A DNA stretch of 64,000 nt from Aliivibrio_A sp016764915. GTDB lineage: Bacteria; Pseudomonadota; Gammaproteobacteria; Enterobacterales; Vibrionaceae. Positions 25,286-34,366 of the stretch are shown in pieces. Position 1 is the first letter of the stretch. Each line of letters begins with the position of its first letter. A program made the position numbers and the translations under genes. The stretch is from positions 124,001-188,000 of the forward strand of contig OZ245058.1 in assembly GCA_965224595.1 (NCBI GenBank). Direction: 5' to 3'. The notes below the pieces were generated by a model. It ran no database searches. It was given only the letters and a program-made list of their open reading frames with translations, and was not told the origin of the DNA.

Positions 25286-27763
25286 TTGTCACAGTTACCT
25301 ATTGATGAAGTGATCTCTTCACTTCTTACTGCGCTGCAAAGCAGTCAGCAGATAGTTTTAAAAGCCCCCCCGGGTGCTGGTAAGTCAACACGATTGCCGT
25401 TAGCGCTATTACAAAGTGGTGCCGTTAACGGAAAAATTATCATGTTGGAGCCGCGTAGGTTAGCCGCCAGAAATATCGCCAGATACTTAGCAAAACAGCT
25501 AGGAGAGAAGGTGGGGAATACGGTCGGCTTTCGTATGAGAGGTGAGAACAAAACCAGCCAGCATACCCGGCTAGAGATTGTTACAGAGGGAGTGATGACT
25601 CGCATGTTGCAGTCTGACCCAGAATTGTCAGGGGTGAGTTTACTGATCTTTGATGAATTTCATGAGCGAAGTATTCATGCTGATACCGCATTAGCATTCA
25701 GCTTGGATGTGCAAGATACTCTGCGAGATGATCTCTCTATTATTGTGATGTCTGCGACACTTGATATGGACGCGTTAACTTCATTATTACCGAGTGCTAA
25801 ATATCTTGAGTCAAAAGGGCGCTGCTTTACTGTAGAACATCGATATATACCCCCTGCAATGAATGAGAGGCTCTCCAGTTCAGTGGCTAAACAAGTAAGA
25901 GAACTGCTCACTCGAGAGCAAGGTTCTATTTTAGTCTTTTTACCTGGGGTGGCTGATATTAAACATGTTGCTTCTGCGTTAGCTGATTTAACGACTGATG
26001 TAGAGATATCTCCCCTGTATGGTCAGCTTGATCAAAAAGCGCAACAACGAGCGATTTTACCCGCAGAAAAAGGTCATCGGAAAGTGGTATTAGCGACCAA
26101 TATAGCGGAGACCAGTTTAACGATTGAAGGGATTCGCATTGTGGTTGATTGCGGCCTTGAACGTGCTGCTCACTTTGACCTTAATACCGGTATCACTAAA
26201 CTTGAAACCCGAAAAATTGCGCAGTCATCAGCCATACAGCGCGCAGGAAGAGCAGGGCGACTGGAACCCGGTATCTGTGTTCATCTATACAGTCAAGAGA
26301 GCTACGGACGAATGGTTAAGTCTCCGCAGCCTGATATTCTTAAAACCGATCTTAGCCCCTTCATGCTGGAGTTAGCTCAGTGGGGAATTAAAGATCTCAA
26401 TGCACTGTCACTGCTTGATATTCCTTCTGAGTCATCGATCAATCAAGCTCGCACTCTTCTATTTACATTAGGACTGCTCGATACAGCGGGGCAATTAACC
26501 ACAATGGGTAAAGAGGCACAACGATTAGGGTGTGAGCCTCGGTATTGTGCCATTTTACTGAATGCTCTCAACTGGGGGGATCAAGCACTGCAAACCGCTT
26601 TGCACTTGATTCCGTTATTAGAGGAACCTTATCGGGCAGAGCGAAGTGTTGATCTTTTAGAACAGTTTAATTTGTCACTCTCCTCCTCCTTTAAAGGCGA
26701 TTATAAACAGCAACAACGAGTACAGCGTCGTCGTTACTTTGCCGTTAAAATGAACATTGATCTTCAGCCTGAGCTGATAGAACGCGACTGGTTGGGCGTA
26801 CTGCTTGCGACGGGATACCCAGATAGAATTGCTCTGCCAAAAGGTGAGTGTGGTTTCTTCCAGTTGGCCAATGGTCATGGAGCAATGATGGATGACGACC
26901 AAAGCTTGGCACACAGTAGTGCAATTGTTGCTATTGATCTGCTAAAAGGTCAATACAGCCGCAGTCGAATATTCTTAGCGCAGCAGTGTTCTATTTCTAC
27001 TTTGCAACAGAGAGTTCCTCAACTTTTTTCAAAGGTGAAGTGGGTAGACTGGGATGAGAGCAAAAATGCGGTAATTTCTGAACGTCGACTGATGTTAGGC
27101 AAAATAGTGATTAGCACACAGCGTGTCACTGAGTCTGACAATAAGTTAATAAATCACGCGATGCTAACAATGATTCGCCGTAAAGGGTTAAGCTCATTAA
27201 ACTGGAATAAAACGTGTCACTCGTTACTGTCACGGGCCCGCTGCGCGCATGAATGGTTAGATGAGTATGATTGGCCATTAATGAGTGATGATGCGTTACT
27301 TGACGATTTAGAGCAGTGGTTGTTGCCTTATATGCTTGATATCAAAAGCAGTAAAGGGTTGAACGGCATTAACCTGCTGGAAGCGTTAAAAACTCGAATG
27401 GGTTGGGATCTTATGAAAATTTTAGACAAACAGCTGCCGACTCAATTCTTACTACCAACAGGTAGCCACACGACTATTCTCTATCAAGAGGGAAGATCGC
27501 CTCAGATCTCGGTGCGCATGCAAGAGATGTTTGGTGAACAGACTTCGCCAACCGTGGCCAATCAAAGAGTGAAAGTGACTTGTGAATTGCTCTCTCCAGC
27601 CAGAAGACCACTGCAAATTACTCAGGATCTCTCTGGTTTTTGGGCAGGCTCTTATAAAGAGGTGCAAAAAGAGATGAAAGGACGATATCCGAAACACGTT
27701 TGGCCGGACGACCCCGCTCACCATAAAGCAACCAGTAAGACAAAACGACATTTGAACTCATAG
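25286..27763 (+). CDS. hrpB: ATP-dependent helicase HrpB
   Basis: DEAH-box helicase of 825 residues. Motif I APPGAGKST, the DEFH box (FDEFHERS), motif III SATLD, and motif VI QRAGRAGR are all present, followed by the HA2/OB and HrpB-specific C-terminal regions. The start is TTG at 25286 with AAGG eight bases upstream; the resulting MSQLPIDEVISSLLTAL matches the start of E. coli HrpB. Its substrate is not established. mrcB follows after 27 bases. Confidence 0.94.
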   Translation: MSQLPIDEVISSLLTALQSSQQIVLKAPPGAGKSTRLPLALLQSGAVNGKIIMLEPRRLAARNIARYLAKQLGEKVGNTVGFRMRGENKTSQHTRLEIVTEGVMTRMLQSDPELSGVSLLIFDEFHERSIHADTALAFSLDVQDTLRDDLSIIVMSATLDMDALTSLLPSAKYLESKGRCFTVEHRYIPPAMNERLSSSVAKQVRELLTREQGSILVFLPGVADIKHVASALADLTTDVEISPLYGQLDQKAQQRAILPAEKGHRKVVLATNIAETSLTIEGIRIVVDCGLERAAHFDLNTGITKLETRKIAQSSAIQRAGRAGRLEPGICVHLYSQESYGRMVKSPQPDILKTDLSPFMLELAQWGIKDLNALSLLDIPSESSINQARTLLFTLGLLDTAGQLTTMGKEAQRLGCEPRYCAILLNALNWGDQALQTALHLIPLLEEPYRAERSVDLLEQFNLSLSSSFKGDYKQQQRVQRRRYFAVKMNIDLQPELIERDWLGVLLATGYPDRIALPKGECGFFQLANGHGAMMDDDQSLAHSSAIVAIDLLKGQYSRSRIFLAQQCSISTLQQRVPQLFSKVKWVDWDESKNAVISERRLMLGKIVISTQRVTESDNKLINHAMLTMIRRKGLSSLNWNKTCHSLLSRARCAHEWLDEYDWPLMSDDALLDDLEQWLLPYMLDIKSSKGLNGINLLEALKTRMGWDLMKILDKQLPTQFLLPTGSHTTILYQEGRSPQISVRMQEMFGEQTSPTVANQRVKVTCELLSPARRPLQITQDLSGFWAGSYKEVQKEMKGRYPKHVWPDDPAHHKATSKTKRHLNS

Positions 27764-27790
27764 ATAAATTAGACAGAAGAAGTTAAATCA

Positions 27791-30154
27791 ATGGCAGAAA
27801 AAAAAGTGCCCGCGAAAAGAAAAATAGCGAATAAAAGCGATGGACGTTCTATGAAAAGTACTAAACGCAAAAGAGGCAAAAAAAACAAACCGAACAGAGG
27901 TATTGGACGTTGGTTACTCTCTTTCGGGTTTAAGTTGAGCTTGGTGTTAATCGCCGTTTTGGTGGTATCCGGTATTTATCTAGATAGGGTGATTAAAAAC
28001 CGTTTTGAAGGTCAGCTGTTTGAGTTACCTACCGTTGTTTATGGTCGTGTATTGACCCTATCTCCAGGGCAGAATGTCAGCATTGGTTCCATTCGTAAGG
28101 AGTTGGATCTACTTCAATACCAGAAAGTAAAAAGACCTCAACGTCCGGGAGAGTACTCATCATCGTCAACTCGTATCGAACTAATTCGACGAGCCTTTGA
28201 GTTTAATGATGGGCCTGAGCCTGATCGCCACGTCATGATCACCTTCAATAAAGGTGATATTCAAAGCATAGAAAAGATAGCCACTAAGCAGAAACTGGGT
28301 TTTTTGCGCATAGAACCTAAGCTATTGGGGATGTTGGACTCAAATTCTGAACAGCAGCGTCTATTTTTGCGTCGAGAGCAGTTTCCTGAGGTGATGGTTG
28401 ATGCACTGTTGACCACCGAAGACCGCGATTTTTATCAACATGATGGCGTCTCACCTATCGCGATAGCTAGAGCATTAGTGGTGAACATAAAGGCGGGCAG
28501 AACGGTTCAAGGTGGAAGCACGTTAACTCAACAGTTGGCTAAAAATCTATTTCTATCTCGAGAAAGAACTTTATGGCGTAAAGTTCGTGAGGCATATATT
28601 GCTCTTATTTTAGATTACCGTTATAGCAAAGATCGGATTTTGGAAGCTTACCTTAATGAGGTCTATTTAGGCCAGACTGAAGGGGAGGCGATTCATGGCT
28701 TTGGACTTGCTGCAAGAGTCTACTTTGCTCGCCCACTGCAAGAGTTAAGAGTTGATCAGTTAGCGATGCTGGTGGCAATGGTAAAAGGCCCCTCTTATTA
28801 CAACCCGATGAGATACCCTGAGCGGGTCAAAACACGGCGAGACCTGGTGCTTCGTGTGATGATGCAAGAGGATTTATTAACGGCTTACCAGTATGAAACG
28901 GCCGCATCTCGTCGTTTAGATGTACAGAAAAAAGCGGTAATTGCGACACGTCAGCCTGCTTACTTTCAACAGATAAAAAGAGAGCTAGCACAAAATGTTG
29001 GGGATAAATATCAATCAACCACTGGTTTAAGACTGTTTACCACACTCGATCCACTGTCACAGCAGCAAGCAGAGCGTGCCGTTGCGAAAACCATACCGCA
29101 ACTAGAGAAACGTTCAGGTAAAGGTTTAGAGACCGCTATTGTTATCGTGGATAGGAAAAGTGGAGAGATCCGAGCCATGATAGGAGGCAGTCGTACCGGC
29201 TATGATGGATTTAATCGAGCTCTGAATGCCAGTAGGCCGATTGGCTCGCTTGTTAAACCTGCTGTTTATATGACGGCGTTAAGACAGCCTGACAAGTATA
29301 ACTTAGCCAGTACTCTTGAAGATAAAGAGATCACCTTAACCAGTGAGAAGGGGGATATTTGGAAACCAAGAAACTTCGATCGTAAGTTTACTGGCGAAGT
29401 GCCACTCTATTATGCTTTTTCTCGGTCGATGAATGTACCGACAGTCAATTTGGGATTGCAGCTGGGGATTAATAATGTGATTGATACATTGGATGATCTT
29501 GGTGTTGATCGGGATGAGATTCCGGTGGTGCCATCCATTGTTCTTGGTTCATTTACTCTGTCACCCTATCAAGTGACACAGATGTACCAAACCATCGCTA
29601 ACTCTGGTCGTAAGGCAGAGCTGACTGCTTTGCGCTCTGTGGTCGACTTAGACGGTAATATTCTTTATGAGAACTGGCCTAAAGCGAAACAAGTGGTACC
29701 GGAGCAAGCTGCTTGGCTCACTATGTATGGCATGAAAAGAGTGGTCAGTGAGGGGACGGCACGTTATTTACAAAGTAAATACAGTTGGGCAGGGCTTGCT
29801 GGAAAAACAGGTACCAGTAATGACTCTCGTGACAGTTGGTACGCAGGTATTGATGGCCGTGAAGTGATGATCACGTGGATTGGGCGTGATGATAATAAAC
29901 CTACTAAACTCACTGGGTCCAGTGGTGCTTTGAGGTTATATGCGAACTATCTCGCATTGAGAAAACCAGAGAAGCTTACTCTGACTTGGCCAAAAGGCGT
30001 CACGGTGGCTCATTACGATAAAGATTCAGCAACGACATTAGAGTTTGACTGCCGTGGTGGTGTGCAACTTCCTGTGTGGGATAAAGAGGGGAAAGTGAAA
30101 GCAGAGTGCTCGAAAAAGAGTTCGACTAGCTGGTTAAGCGATCTGTTTGGTTAA
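27791..30154 (+). CDS. mrcB: Penicillin-binding protein 1B (MrcB)
   Basis: Bifunctional peptidoglycan synthase of 787 residues. A Lys/Arg-rich cytoplasmic tail precedes one membrane anchor (about residues 45-66). A UB2H domain that binds LpoB comes next, then the GT51 glycosyltransferase with the catalytic Glu in TTEDRDFYQHDG and the motif GGSTLTQQLAKNLFL. The transpeptidase has SLVK (nucleophile Ser), SMN and KTGT. The hrpB-mrcB order is the same as in E. coli. A terminator follows at 30177. Confidence 0.96.
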   Translation: MAEKKVPAKRKIANKSDGRSMKSTKRKRGKKNKPNRGIGRWLLSFGFKLSLVLIAVLVVSGIYLDRVIKNRFEGQLFELPTVVYGRVLTLSPGQNVSIGSIRKELDLLQYQKVKRPQRPGEYSSSSTRIELIRRAFEFNDGPEPDRHVMITFNKGDIQSIEKIATKQKLGFLRIEPKLLGMLDSNSEQQRLFLRREQFPEVMVDALLTTEDRDFYQHDGVSPIAIARALVVNIKAGRTVQGGSTLTQQLAKNLFLSRERTLWRKVREAYIALILDYRYSKDRILEAYLNEVYLGQTEGEAIHGFGLAARVYFARPLQELRVDQLAMLVAMVKGPSYYNPMRYPERVKTRRDLVLRVMMQEDLLTAYQYETAASRRLDVQKKAVIATRQPAYFQQIKRELAQNVGDKYQSTTGLRLFTTLDPLSQQQAERAVAKTIPQLEKRSGKGLETAIVIVDRKSGEIRAMIGGSRTGYDGFNRALNASRPIGSLVKPAVYMTALRQPDKYNLASTLEDKEITLTSEKGDIWKPRNFDRKFTGEVPLYYAFSRSMNVPTVNLGLQLGINNVIDTLDDLGVDRDEIPVVPSIVLGSFTLSPYQVTQMYQTIANSGRKAELTALRSVVDLDGNILYENWPKAKQVVPEQAAWLTMYGMKRVVSEGTARYLQSKYSWAGLAGKTGTSNDSRDSWYAGIDGREVMITWIGRDDNKPTKLTGSSGALRLYANYLALRKPEKLTLTWPKGVTVAHYDKDSATTLEFDCRGGVQLPVWDKEGKVKAECSKKSSTSWLSDLFG

Positions 30155-30176
30155 GAGCCAGTTAGTGCTACGCAAT

Positions 30177-30205
30177 AAAAGCTCGATTTGATATCGAGCT
30201 TTTTT
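30177..30205 (+). terminator. Terminator after mrcB
   Basis: AAAAGCTCGAT pairs with ATCGAGCTTTT around a five-base loop, followed by a T run. Confidence 0.85.
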
Positions 30206-30245
30206 ATTGCGGTCAGTTACTTCAAATAAGTTGAAAAATAGGCAT

Positions 30246-30276
30246 AAAAAAAGCCTTGTCAAATGACAAGGCTTTT
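30246..30276 (-). terminator. Terminator of the downstream tRNA operon
   Basis: AAAAGCCTTGTC and GACAAGGCTTTT form a 12-bp stem with an AAAT loop. On the minus strand it ends in a T run just after the last tRNA-Asn gene. Confidence 0.88.
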
Positions 30277-30281
30277 AAAAG

Positions 30282-30357
30282 TGGCTCCCTTTGCTGGACT
30301 TGAACCAGCGACATACGGATTAACAGTCCGGCGTTCTACCAACTGAACTAAAAGGGA
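30282..30357 (-). tRNA. tRNA-Asn (GTT), copy 1
   Basis: 76 nt cloverleaf with encoded CCA; anticodon GTT in the loop CTGTTAA. The acceptor stem TCCCTTT pairs with AAAGGGA. Identical to the copies at 30499 and 31085. It is the last gene of its operon. Confidence 0.97.
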
Positions 30358-30376
30358 ACAGATTTGTTGCTAATAA

Positions 30377-30452
<76 letters not shown>

Positions 30453-30498
30453 ACACTATTTTTTATTTCACCGCCGTCTAAACGACAGTTACTTAATG

Positions 30499-30574
30499 TG
30501 GCTCCCTTTGCTGGACTTGAACCAGCGACATACGGATTAACAGTCCGGCGTTCTACCAACTGAACTAAAAGGGA
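30499..30574 (-). tRNA. tRNA-Asn (GTT), copy 2
   Basis: Identical in sequence to copy 1. The Asn-spacer-Thr unit 30499-30670 repeats 30282-30452 with a single base inserted in the spacer. Confidence 0.97.
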
Positions 30575-30594
30575 ACAGATTTGTTGCTAAATAA

Positions 30595-30670
<76 letters not shown>

Positions 30671-30726
30671 ACACTTTATTCTTTTTGTATTTAAGTTTAC
30701 TGTTAATAAACTTAGACACCAAATTA

Positions 30727-30802
30727 TGGTGCCCGGAGGCGGAATCGAACCACCGACACGAGGATTTTCAATCCTCTGCTCTACCGACTGAGCTATCCGG
30801 GC
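30727..30802 (-). tRNA. tRNA-Phe (GAA), copy 1
   Basis: 76 nt with encoded CCA; anticodon loop with GAA. The acceptor stem GCCCGGA pairs with TCCGGGC. It is the first gene of the promoter-proximal Phe-Thr-Asn-Thr-Asn operon. Confidence 0.97.
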
Positions 30803-30811
30803 AAGGCGTGT

Positions 30812-30840
30812 ATTAAACGGTTTTTCTTCGTTAAGGTCAA
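30812..30840 (-). promoter_or_regulatory. Promoter of the Phe-Thr-Asn-Thr-Asn tRNA operon
   Basis: On the minus strand TTGACC and TTTAAT are separated by 17 bp, and a GC-containing stretch (ACACGCC) follows the -10. This is the pattern of stable-RNA promoters under ppGpp/DksA control. The first tRNA begins about ten bases downstream. Confidence 0.75.
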
Positions 30841-31048
30841 TAAAAAAAATCAAAAAAAAGCGCGCTTGCCGATTTTGTGTTCAATCTGTTTAAAATTGCC
30901 TTATTTTGCTGTTAATTTATCCTTCTATAATCCTAAATATCTGTCGATTGTTAATCATTAGATTTTTGGATGGGAGTTGCGTGAGTGACTCTGTAAACGT
31001 ATTAAGTAAACGTATACGCTTTTATGTTTAAAATCTTTGATAAAAAGC
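30841..31048. other. Spacer between the two tRNA operons
   Basis: AT-rich sequence without a gene. It lies upstream of the -35 of the second operon and downstream of the terminator of the first, so it may hold UP elements or a Fis site; I see no definable motif. Confidence 0.5.
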
Positions 31049-31078
31049 AAAAAAAAACCTCGTCCGAGGACGAGGTTT
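31049..31078 (-). terminator. Terminator of the upstream tRNA operon
   Basis: AAACCTCGTC and GACGAGGTTT form a ten-base-pair stem with a CGAG loop; on the minus strand nine T follow. It closes the Phe-Thr-Phe-Asn operon. Confidence 0.9.
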
Positions 31079-31084
31079 CAAAAG

Positions 31085-31160
31085 TGGCTCCCTTTGCTGG
31101 ACTTGAACCAGCGACATACGGATTAACAGTCCGGCGTTCTACCAACTGAACTAAAAGGGA
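31085..31160 (-). tRNA. tRNA-Asn (GTT), copy 3
   Basis: Identical to the other two tRNA-Asn genes, with encoded CCA. It is the last gene of the upstream operon. Confidence 0.97.
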
Positions 31161-31194
31161 ACAGATTTTTGTTTAGACATTAAAGTCTAAAATA

Positions 31195-31270
31195 TGGTGC
31201 CTCGAGGCGGAATCGAACCACCGACACGAGGATTTTCAATCCTCTGCTCTACCGACTGAGCTATCGAGGC
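31195..31270 (-). tRNA. tRNA-Phe (GAA), variant acceptor stem
   Basis: 76 nt with encoded CCA and anticodon GAA. The body equals the other two tRNA-Phe genes, but the acceptor stem is GCCTCGA / TCGAGGC instead of GCCCGGA / TCCGGGC. Both changed pairs (4:69 C-G to T-A and 5:68 G-C to C-G) remain Watson-Crick, so the gene looks functional. Confidence 0.95.
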
Positions 31271-31311
31271 AGAAAGTAAAGATGGTTAAGTCTCTACTCT
31301 GCTTTAATAAA

Positions 31312-31387
<76 letters not shown>

Positions 31388-31443
31388 ACACTTTATTCTT
31401 TTTGTATTTAAGTTTACTGTTAATAAACTTAGACACCAAATTA

Positions 31444-31519
31444 TGGTGCCCGGAGGCGGAATCGAACCACCGACACGAGGATTTTCAATCCTCTGCTCTA
31501 CCGACTGAGCTATCCGGGC
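31444..31519 (-). tRNA. tRNA-Phe (GAA), copy 3
   Basis: Identical to the copy at 30727, with encoded CCA. It is the first gene of the upstream Phe-Thr-Phe-Asn operon. Confidence 0.97.
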
Positions 31520-31530
31520 AACGGAGCGTC

Positions 31531-31559
31531 ATTAAACGGATTTTCTTCCTATTCGTCAA
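31531..31559 (-). promoter_or_regulatory. Promoter of the Phe-Thr-Phe-Asn tRNA operon
   Basis: On the minus strand TTGACG and TTTAAT are separated by 17 bp, followed by the GC-rich discriminator GACGCTCC. The same arrangement precedes the sister operon at 30812-30840. Confidence 0.8.
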
Positions 31560-31640
31560 CATCTTTTTTCAAAAAATGATAAAAAATAGTTATTTTGCTG
31601 TTTTCGTAAACAATTTGGTGATTTTTAGCACATTTATCAC

Positions 31641-32777
31641 TTAATGTTTTCCAGAATTAAACTCTTTTTTATAAGCGGTTACTTTTTCCAAATAGCGACG
31701 AGATTCTTTATTAGGGTGTTTTTTGGTCAGCGCCCAATAAACTTGATTGGGTTGTAGCGAGTTGATATCACTCATCGCTTGGCTGCGATTGCGACTAAAC
31801 GTATTTAACACACCGCCGCTGCCGCCGTTATAAGCAGAAATCATACTGTACTCTAGTGATAAAGAGTGACGGACATCTTTCAAATATCTATTTTTTAAAA
31901 TGTAAAAGTAAGCTGTTCCTGTATCGATATTTTTAGCCGGATCAAAAAGATATTCAGGTGACGGGATACCGGATCGTTTTTTTACTAATTTAAAGACATC
32001 TTTTCCGGCGGTTTTAGGCATCACTTGCATTAGACCATAAGCATTGGCCCAGCTCACCGCATAAGGATTAAAACTGCTCTCTGTTTTGATGATGGCATAG
32101 ATAAGATCTTCTGGAATATCGTAACGCTGAGAGGCATCTCTAACGATATCGGCATACTGGTAACTACGAAGGTCAGCATGGTTTTTAACCATAGGGATTT
32201 CGACGTATAGGGAATTTTTATATGCAATTTGTTTGGTTTTTAGCTGATTCTCAATTAAATAATCGGCATATTTACTGGCGCGCCAAGACCATTGTATCGC
32301 CTTGCCATCTTGATCCAGTACCTGCTGATATAAAAATGGCGTGCCTTCTAGTGTGATTTCTGCTGCAGAGTAGAGATCAACTCCTCTTGGGTTATTTGGA
32401 GTGAGCAGGGTGGTGATGATCGCTCTTTTTAAATGTGCTTTTTGCTCTGTGGTAGCGACGGTTTCAATGGTGACTAAACCTTTTGAAAAGCTAACTTGTG
32501 AGCGACTTAAATAACCATCGGTGTATTTGACATATTCACGCTTACTGGCCACTTTTATCTGCTGTTTACCCCACCTTTGCTCAATGTTGCCGGAGAAGTG
32601 GCCTATAAGTATATTGAAAGCATCAAGATCTTTTTGAAATTGCCCCGGAAGTGGCGCTAAATTCTTGGCGAATCGATTGGTTGATTGATAGTCCACGGTG
32701 TAAATTTGCTCAATAAATTCACGGCTGCAGCCTGCTAAAAGTAGAGAGAAACAGGTAACGTATAACAGTTTTTTCAT
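31641..32777 (-). CDS. mltC: Membrane-bound lytic murein transglycosylase C (MltC)
   Basis: Outer-membrane lipoprotein of 378 residues from the ATG at 32777, which has AGGG six bases upstream. The signal peptide ends in the lipobox LLAGC. The N-terminal half is the MltC-specific domain, the C-terminal half an SLT domain with the catalytic Glu in IIKTESSFNPYAVS, then AYGLMQVMP and YNGG. It cleaves glycan strands to anhydro-muropeptides. It is downstream of mutY-yggX, as in E. coli. Confidence 0.95.
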   Translation of the reverse strand: MKKLLYVTCFSLLLAGCSREFIEQIYTVDYQSTNRFAKNLAPLPGQFQKDLDAFNILIGHFSGNIEQRWGKQQIKVASKREYVKYTDGYLSRSQVSFSKGLVTIETVATTEQKAHLKRAIITTLLTPNNPRGVDLYSAAEITLEGTPFLYQQVLDQDGKAIQWSWRASKYADYLIENQLKTKQIAYKNSLYVEIPMVKNHADLRSYQYADIVRDASQRYDIPEDLIYAIIKTESSFNPYAVSWANAYGLMQVMPKTAGKDVFKLVKKRSGIPSPEYLFDPAKNIDTGTAYFYILKNRYLKDVRHSLSLEYSMISAYNGGSGGVLNTFSRNRSQAMSDINSLQPNQVYWALTKKHPNKESRRYLEKVTAYKKEFNSGKH

Positions 32778-32874
32778 TGCGGCCCTATGGGGATCAATAA
32801 AAATGACACAATTCATAAGAACGGTGCCATTAATGGATTACGTAGTCAAAATATCGCACAATATCAGAGAAATA

Positions 32875-33147
32875 TTACTCTGTTGGCGGTGTGTAGCCAT
32901 CAATGATGACCTCTTTGCCTTCAAATAGAAAGTTAACCATTTCGGTTTCTAACAGTTTGCGGTGTTCAGTATCCATCATATTCAATTTCTTTTCGTTAAT
33001 CAGCATCGTCTGCTTGTGTTGCCACAAAGCCCAAGCCTCTTTTGAAATATTATCGAAAATTCGTTTACCTATATCACCTGGGTAAAATTGGAAATCTAAG
33101 CCATCGGCCTCTTTTTTCAGGTGGGCACAAAATACAGTACGGCTCAT
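32875..33147 (-). CDS. yggX: Fe(2+)-trafficking protein YggX
   Basis: Small protein of 90 residues in the YggX family, which protects iron-sulfur clusters from oxidants. It has the conserved CAHLKKEADGLDF near the N-terminus with its single key Cys, and the motif EAWALWQHKQTMLINEKKL. It starts two bases after the mutY stop, so it is co-transcribed with that iron-sulfur enzyme; the pairing is conserved and functionally sensible. Confidence 0.94.
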   Translation of the reverse strand: MSRTVFCAHLKKEADGLDFQFYPGDIGKRIFDNISKEAWALWQHKQTMLINEKKLNMMDTEHRKLLETEMVNFLFEGKEVIIDGYTPPTE

Positions 33148-33149
33148 TG

Positions 33150-34217
33150 TCAGTCTCCTTGACTGTTAAATTCATGAGTGAGTTGCTCAAGTAACTTTTG
33201 AACAGGGGCTGCCAGCCCAACTCGCTTTGGTTGTGCTAAGTTATACCAAAGTCCGCCGTTTGCTTCCATCAACACCGACGGTTTCTGAGTAATATTTATC
33301 AATATGGGCACGATATCTAAGTGATAGTGGCTAAAGGTGTGGCGAAAAGCGATGAGCTGCTGCTGATTTATCACATCGATGCTCTTATCGATACCTAGGC
33401 GTTCAAACTGTGAATCGAATTGCGAGTTTGTCTGTTCTGGAAAGCACCATAATCCCCCCCAAATACCTGACTGAGGGCGCTGCTCAAGCCAAATTTCCCC
33501 TTGATGATGAAAGATAGCAAACCAGGTCTCTTTTTCGGGTTTCACTTTTTTCGGTTTTTTTCCGGGGAACTCGGATTGCCGCTGTTCAGCTTTCGCAATA
33601 CATAAGGTATTCACTGGGCATATTTCGCATTTTGGCTTACTGCGTGTACATACGAGGGCCCCCATATCCATCATCGCTTGGTTGTATTTCTCAACGCCAA
33701 ACTCTGGAGTGTGTTGTTCGGCAATCTCCCACAGTCTGTTTTCGACAAGCTTTTTACCAGGCCATCCTTCAACGGCAAAGCAGCGAGACAGGGTTCGCTT
33801 TACATTACCATCCAAAATAGCATGAGCTTGCTTTAACGAGAGCGAGAGCACTGCACCCGCAGTAGAACGTCCAATACCAGGCAGAGCAATAACTTCATCA
33901 ATATTGGTTGGAAACACGCCGTGGTGTTGCTCAACCACGAGTTTAGCTGCTTTGTGTAGGTTTCTAGCGCGAGCGTAATAACCGAGGCCAGTCCAGAGGT
34001 GTAATACTTCATCTTGCTCAGCATTGGCGAGATCTTGCACTGTTGGAAAACGAGCCATAAAACGTTCAAAATAGGGAATAACGGTGGTGACTTGAGTCTG
34101 TTGCAGCATGATTTCAGAGAGCCACACTTTATACGGTGTTTTATCTATCTGCCAAGGAAGTGTTTTACGACCAAATTGTTCATACCAATTGAGTACTGCT
34201 TGCGAAAATGAGGACAC
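33150..34217 (-). CDS. mutY: Adenine DNA glycosylase MutY
   Basis: Removes adenine mispaired with 8-oxoguanine; 355 residues. It shows LSEIMLQQTQV with the catalytic Glu, helix-hairpin-helix LPGIGRSTAGAV followed by the catalytic Asp in ILDGNVKR, the 4Fe-4S ligands C-x6-C-x2-C-x5-C (from CTRSKPKCEIC to NTLC), and a C-terminal Nudix-like domain (roughly 230-350) for 8-oxoG recognition. It complements mutT at the left end of this window in the GO repair system. trmB is divergent. Confidence 0.96.
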   Translation of the reverse strand: MSSFSQAVLNWYEQFGRKTLPWQIDKTPYKVWLSEIMLQQTQVTTVIPYFERFMARFPTVQDLANAEQDEVLHLWTGLGYYARARNLHKAAKLVVEQHHGVFPTNIDEVIALPGIGRSTAGAVLSLSLKQAHAILDGNVKRTLSRCFAVEGWPGKKLVENRLWEIAEQHTPEFGVEKYNQAMMDMGALVCTRSKPKCEICPVNTLCIAKAEQRQSEFPGKKPKKVKPEKETWFAIFHHQGEIWLEQRPQSGIWGGLWCFPEQTNSQFDSQFERLGIDKSIDVINQQQLIAFRHTFSHYHLDIVPILINITQKPSVLMEANGGLWYNLAQPKRVGLAAPVQKLLEQLTHEFNSQGD

Positions 34218-34366
34218 GACAATAGTTTCTTCTTAATATTGTTAATAACTAAATTGCAACATAACTTACGCGATAAGTAAAATGAAAGATAAGGCTTGCA
34301 CCTTGCATGGATCTTTGGATAATGCCGCTTTATATTTATTGCTCAGCTTATGTACAGGCACCTATT

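Noticed and set aside
34307..34366. N-terminal extension of trmB starting at 34307
   Set aside because: The added residues are hydrophobic without family match, and the start at 34367 gives the standard length.
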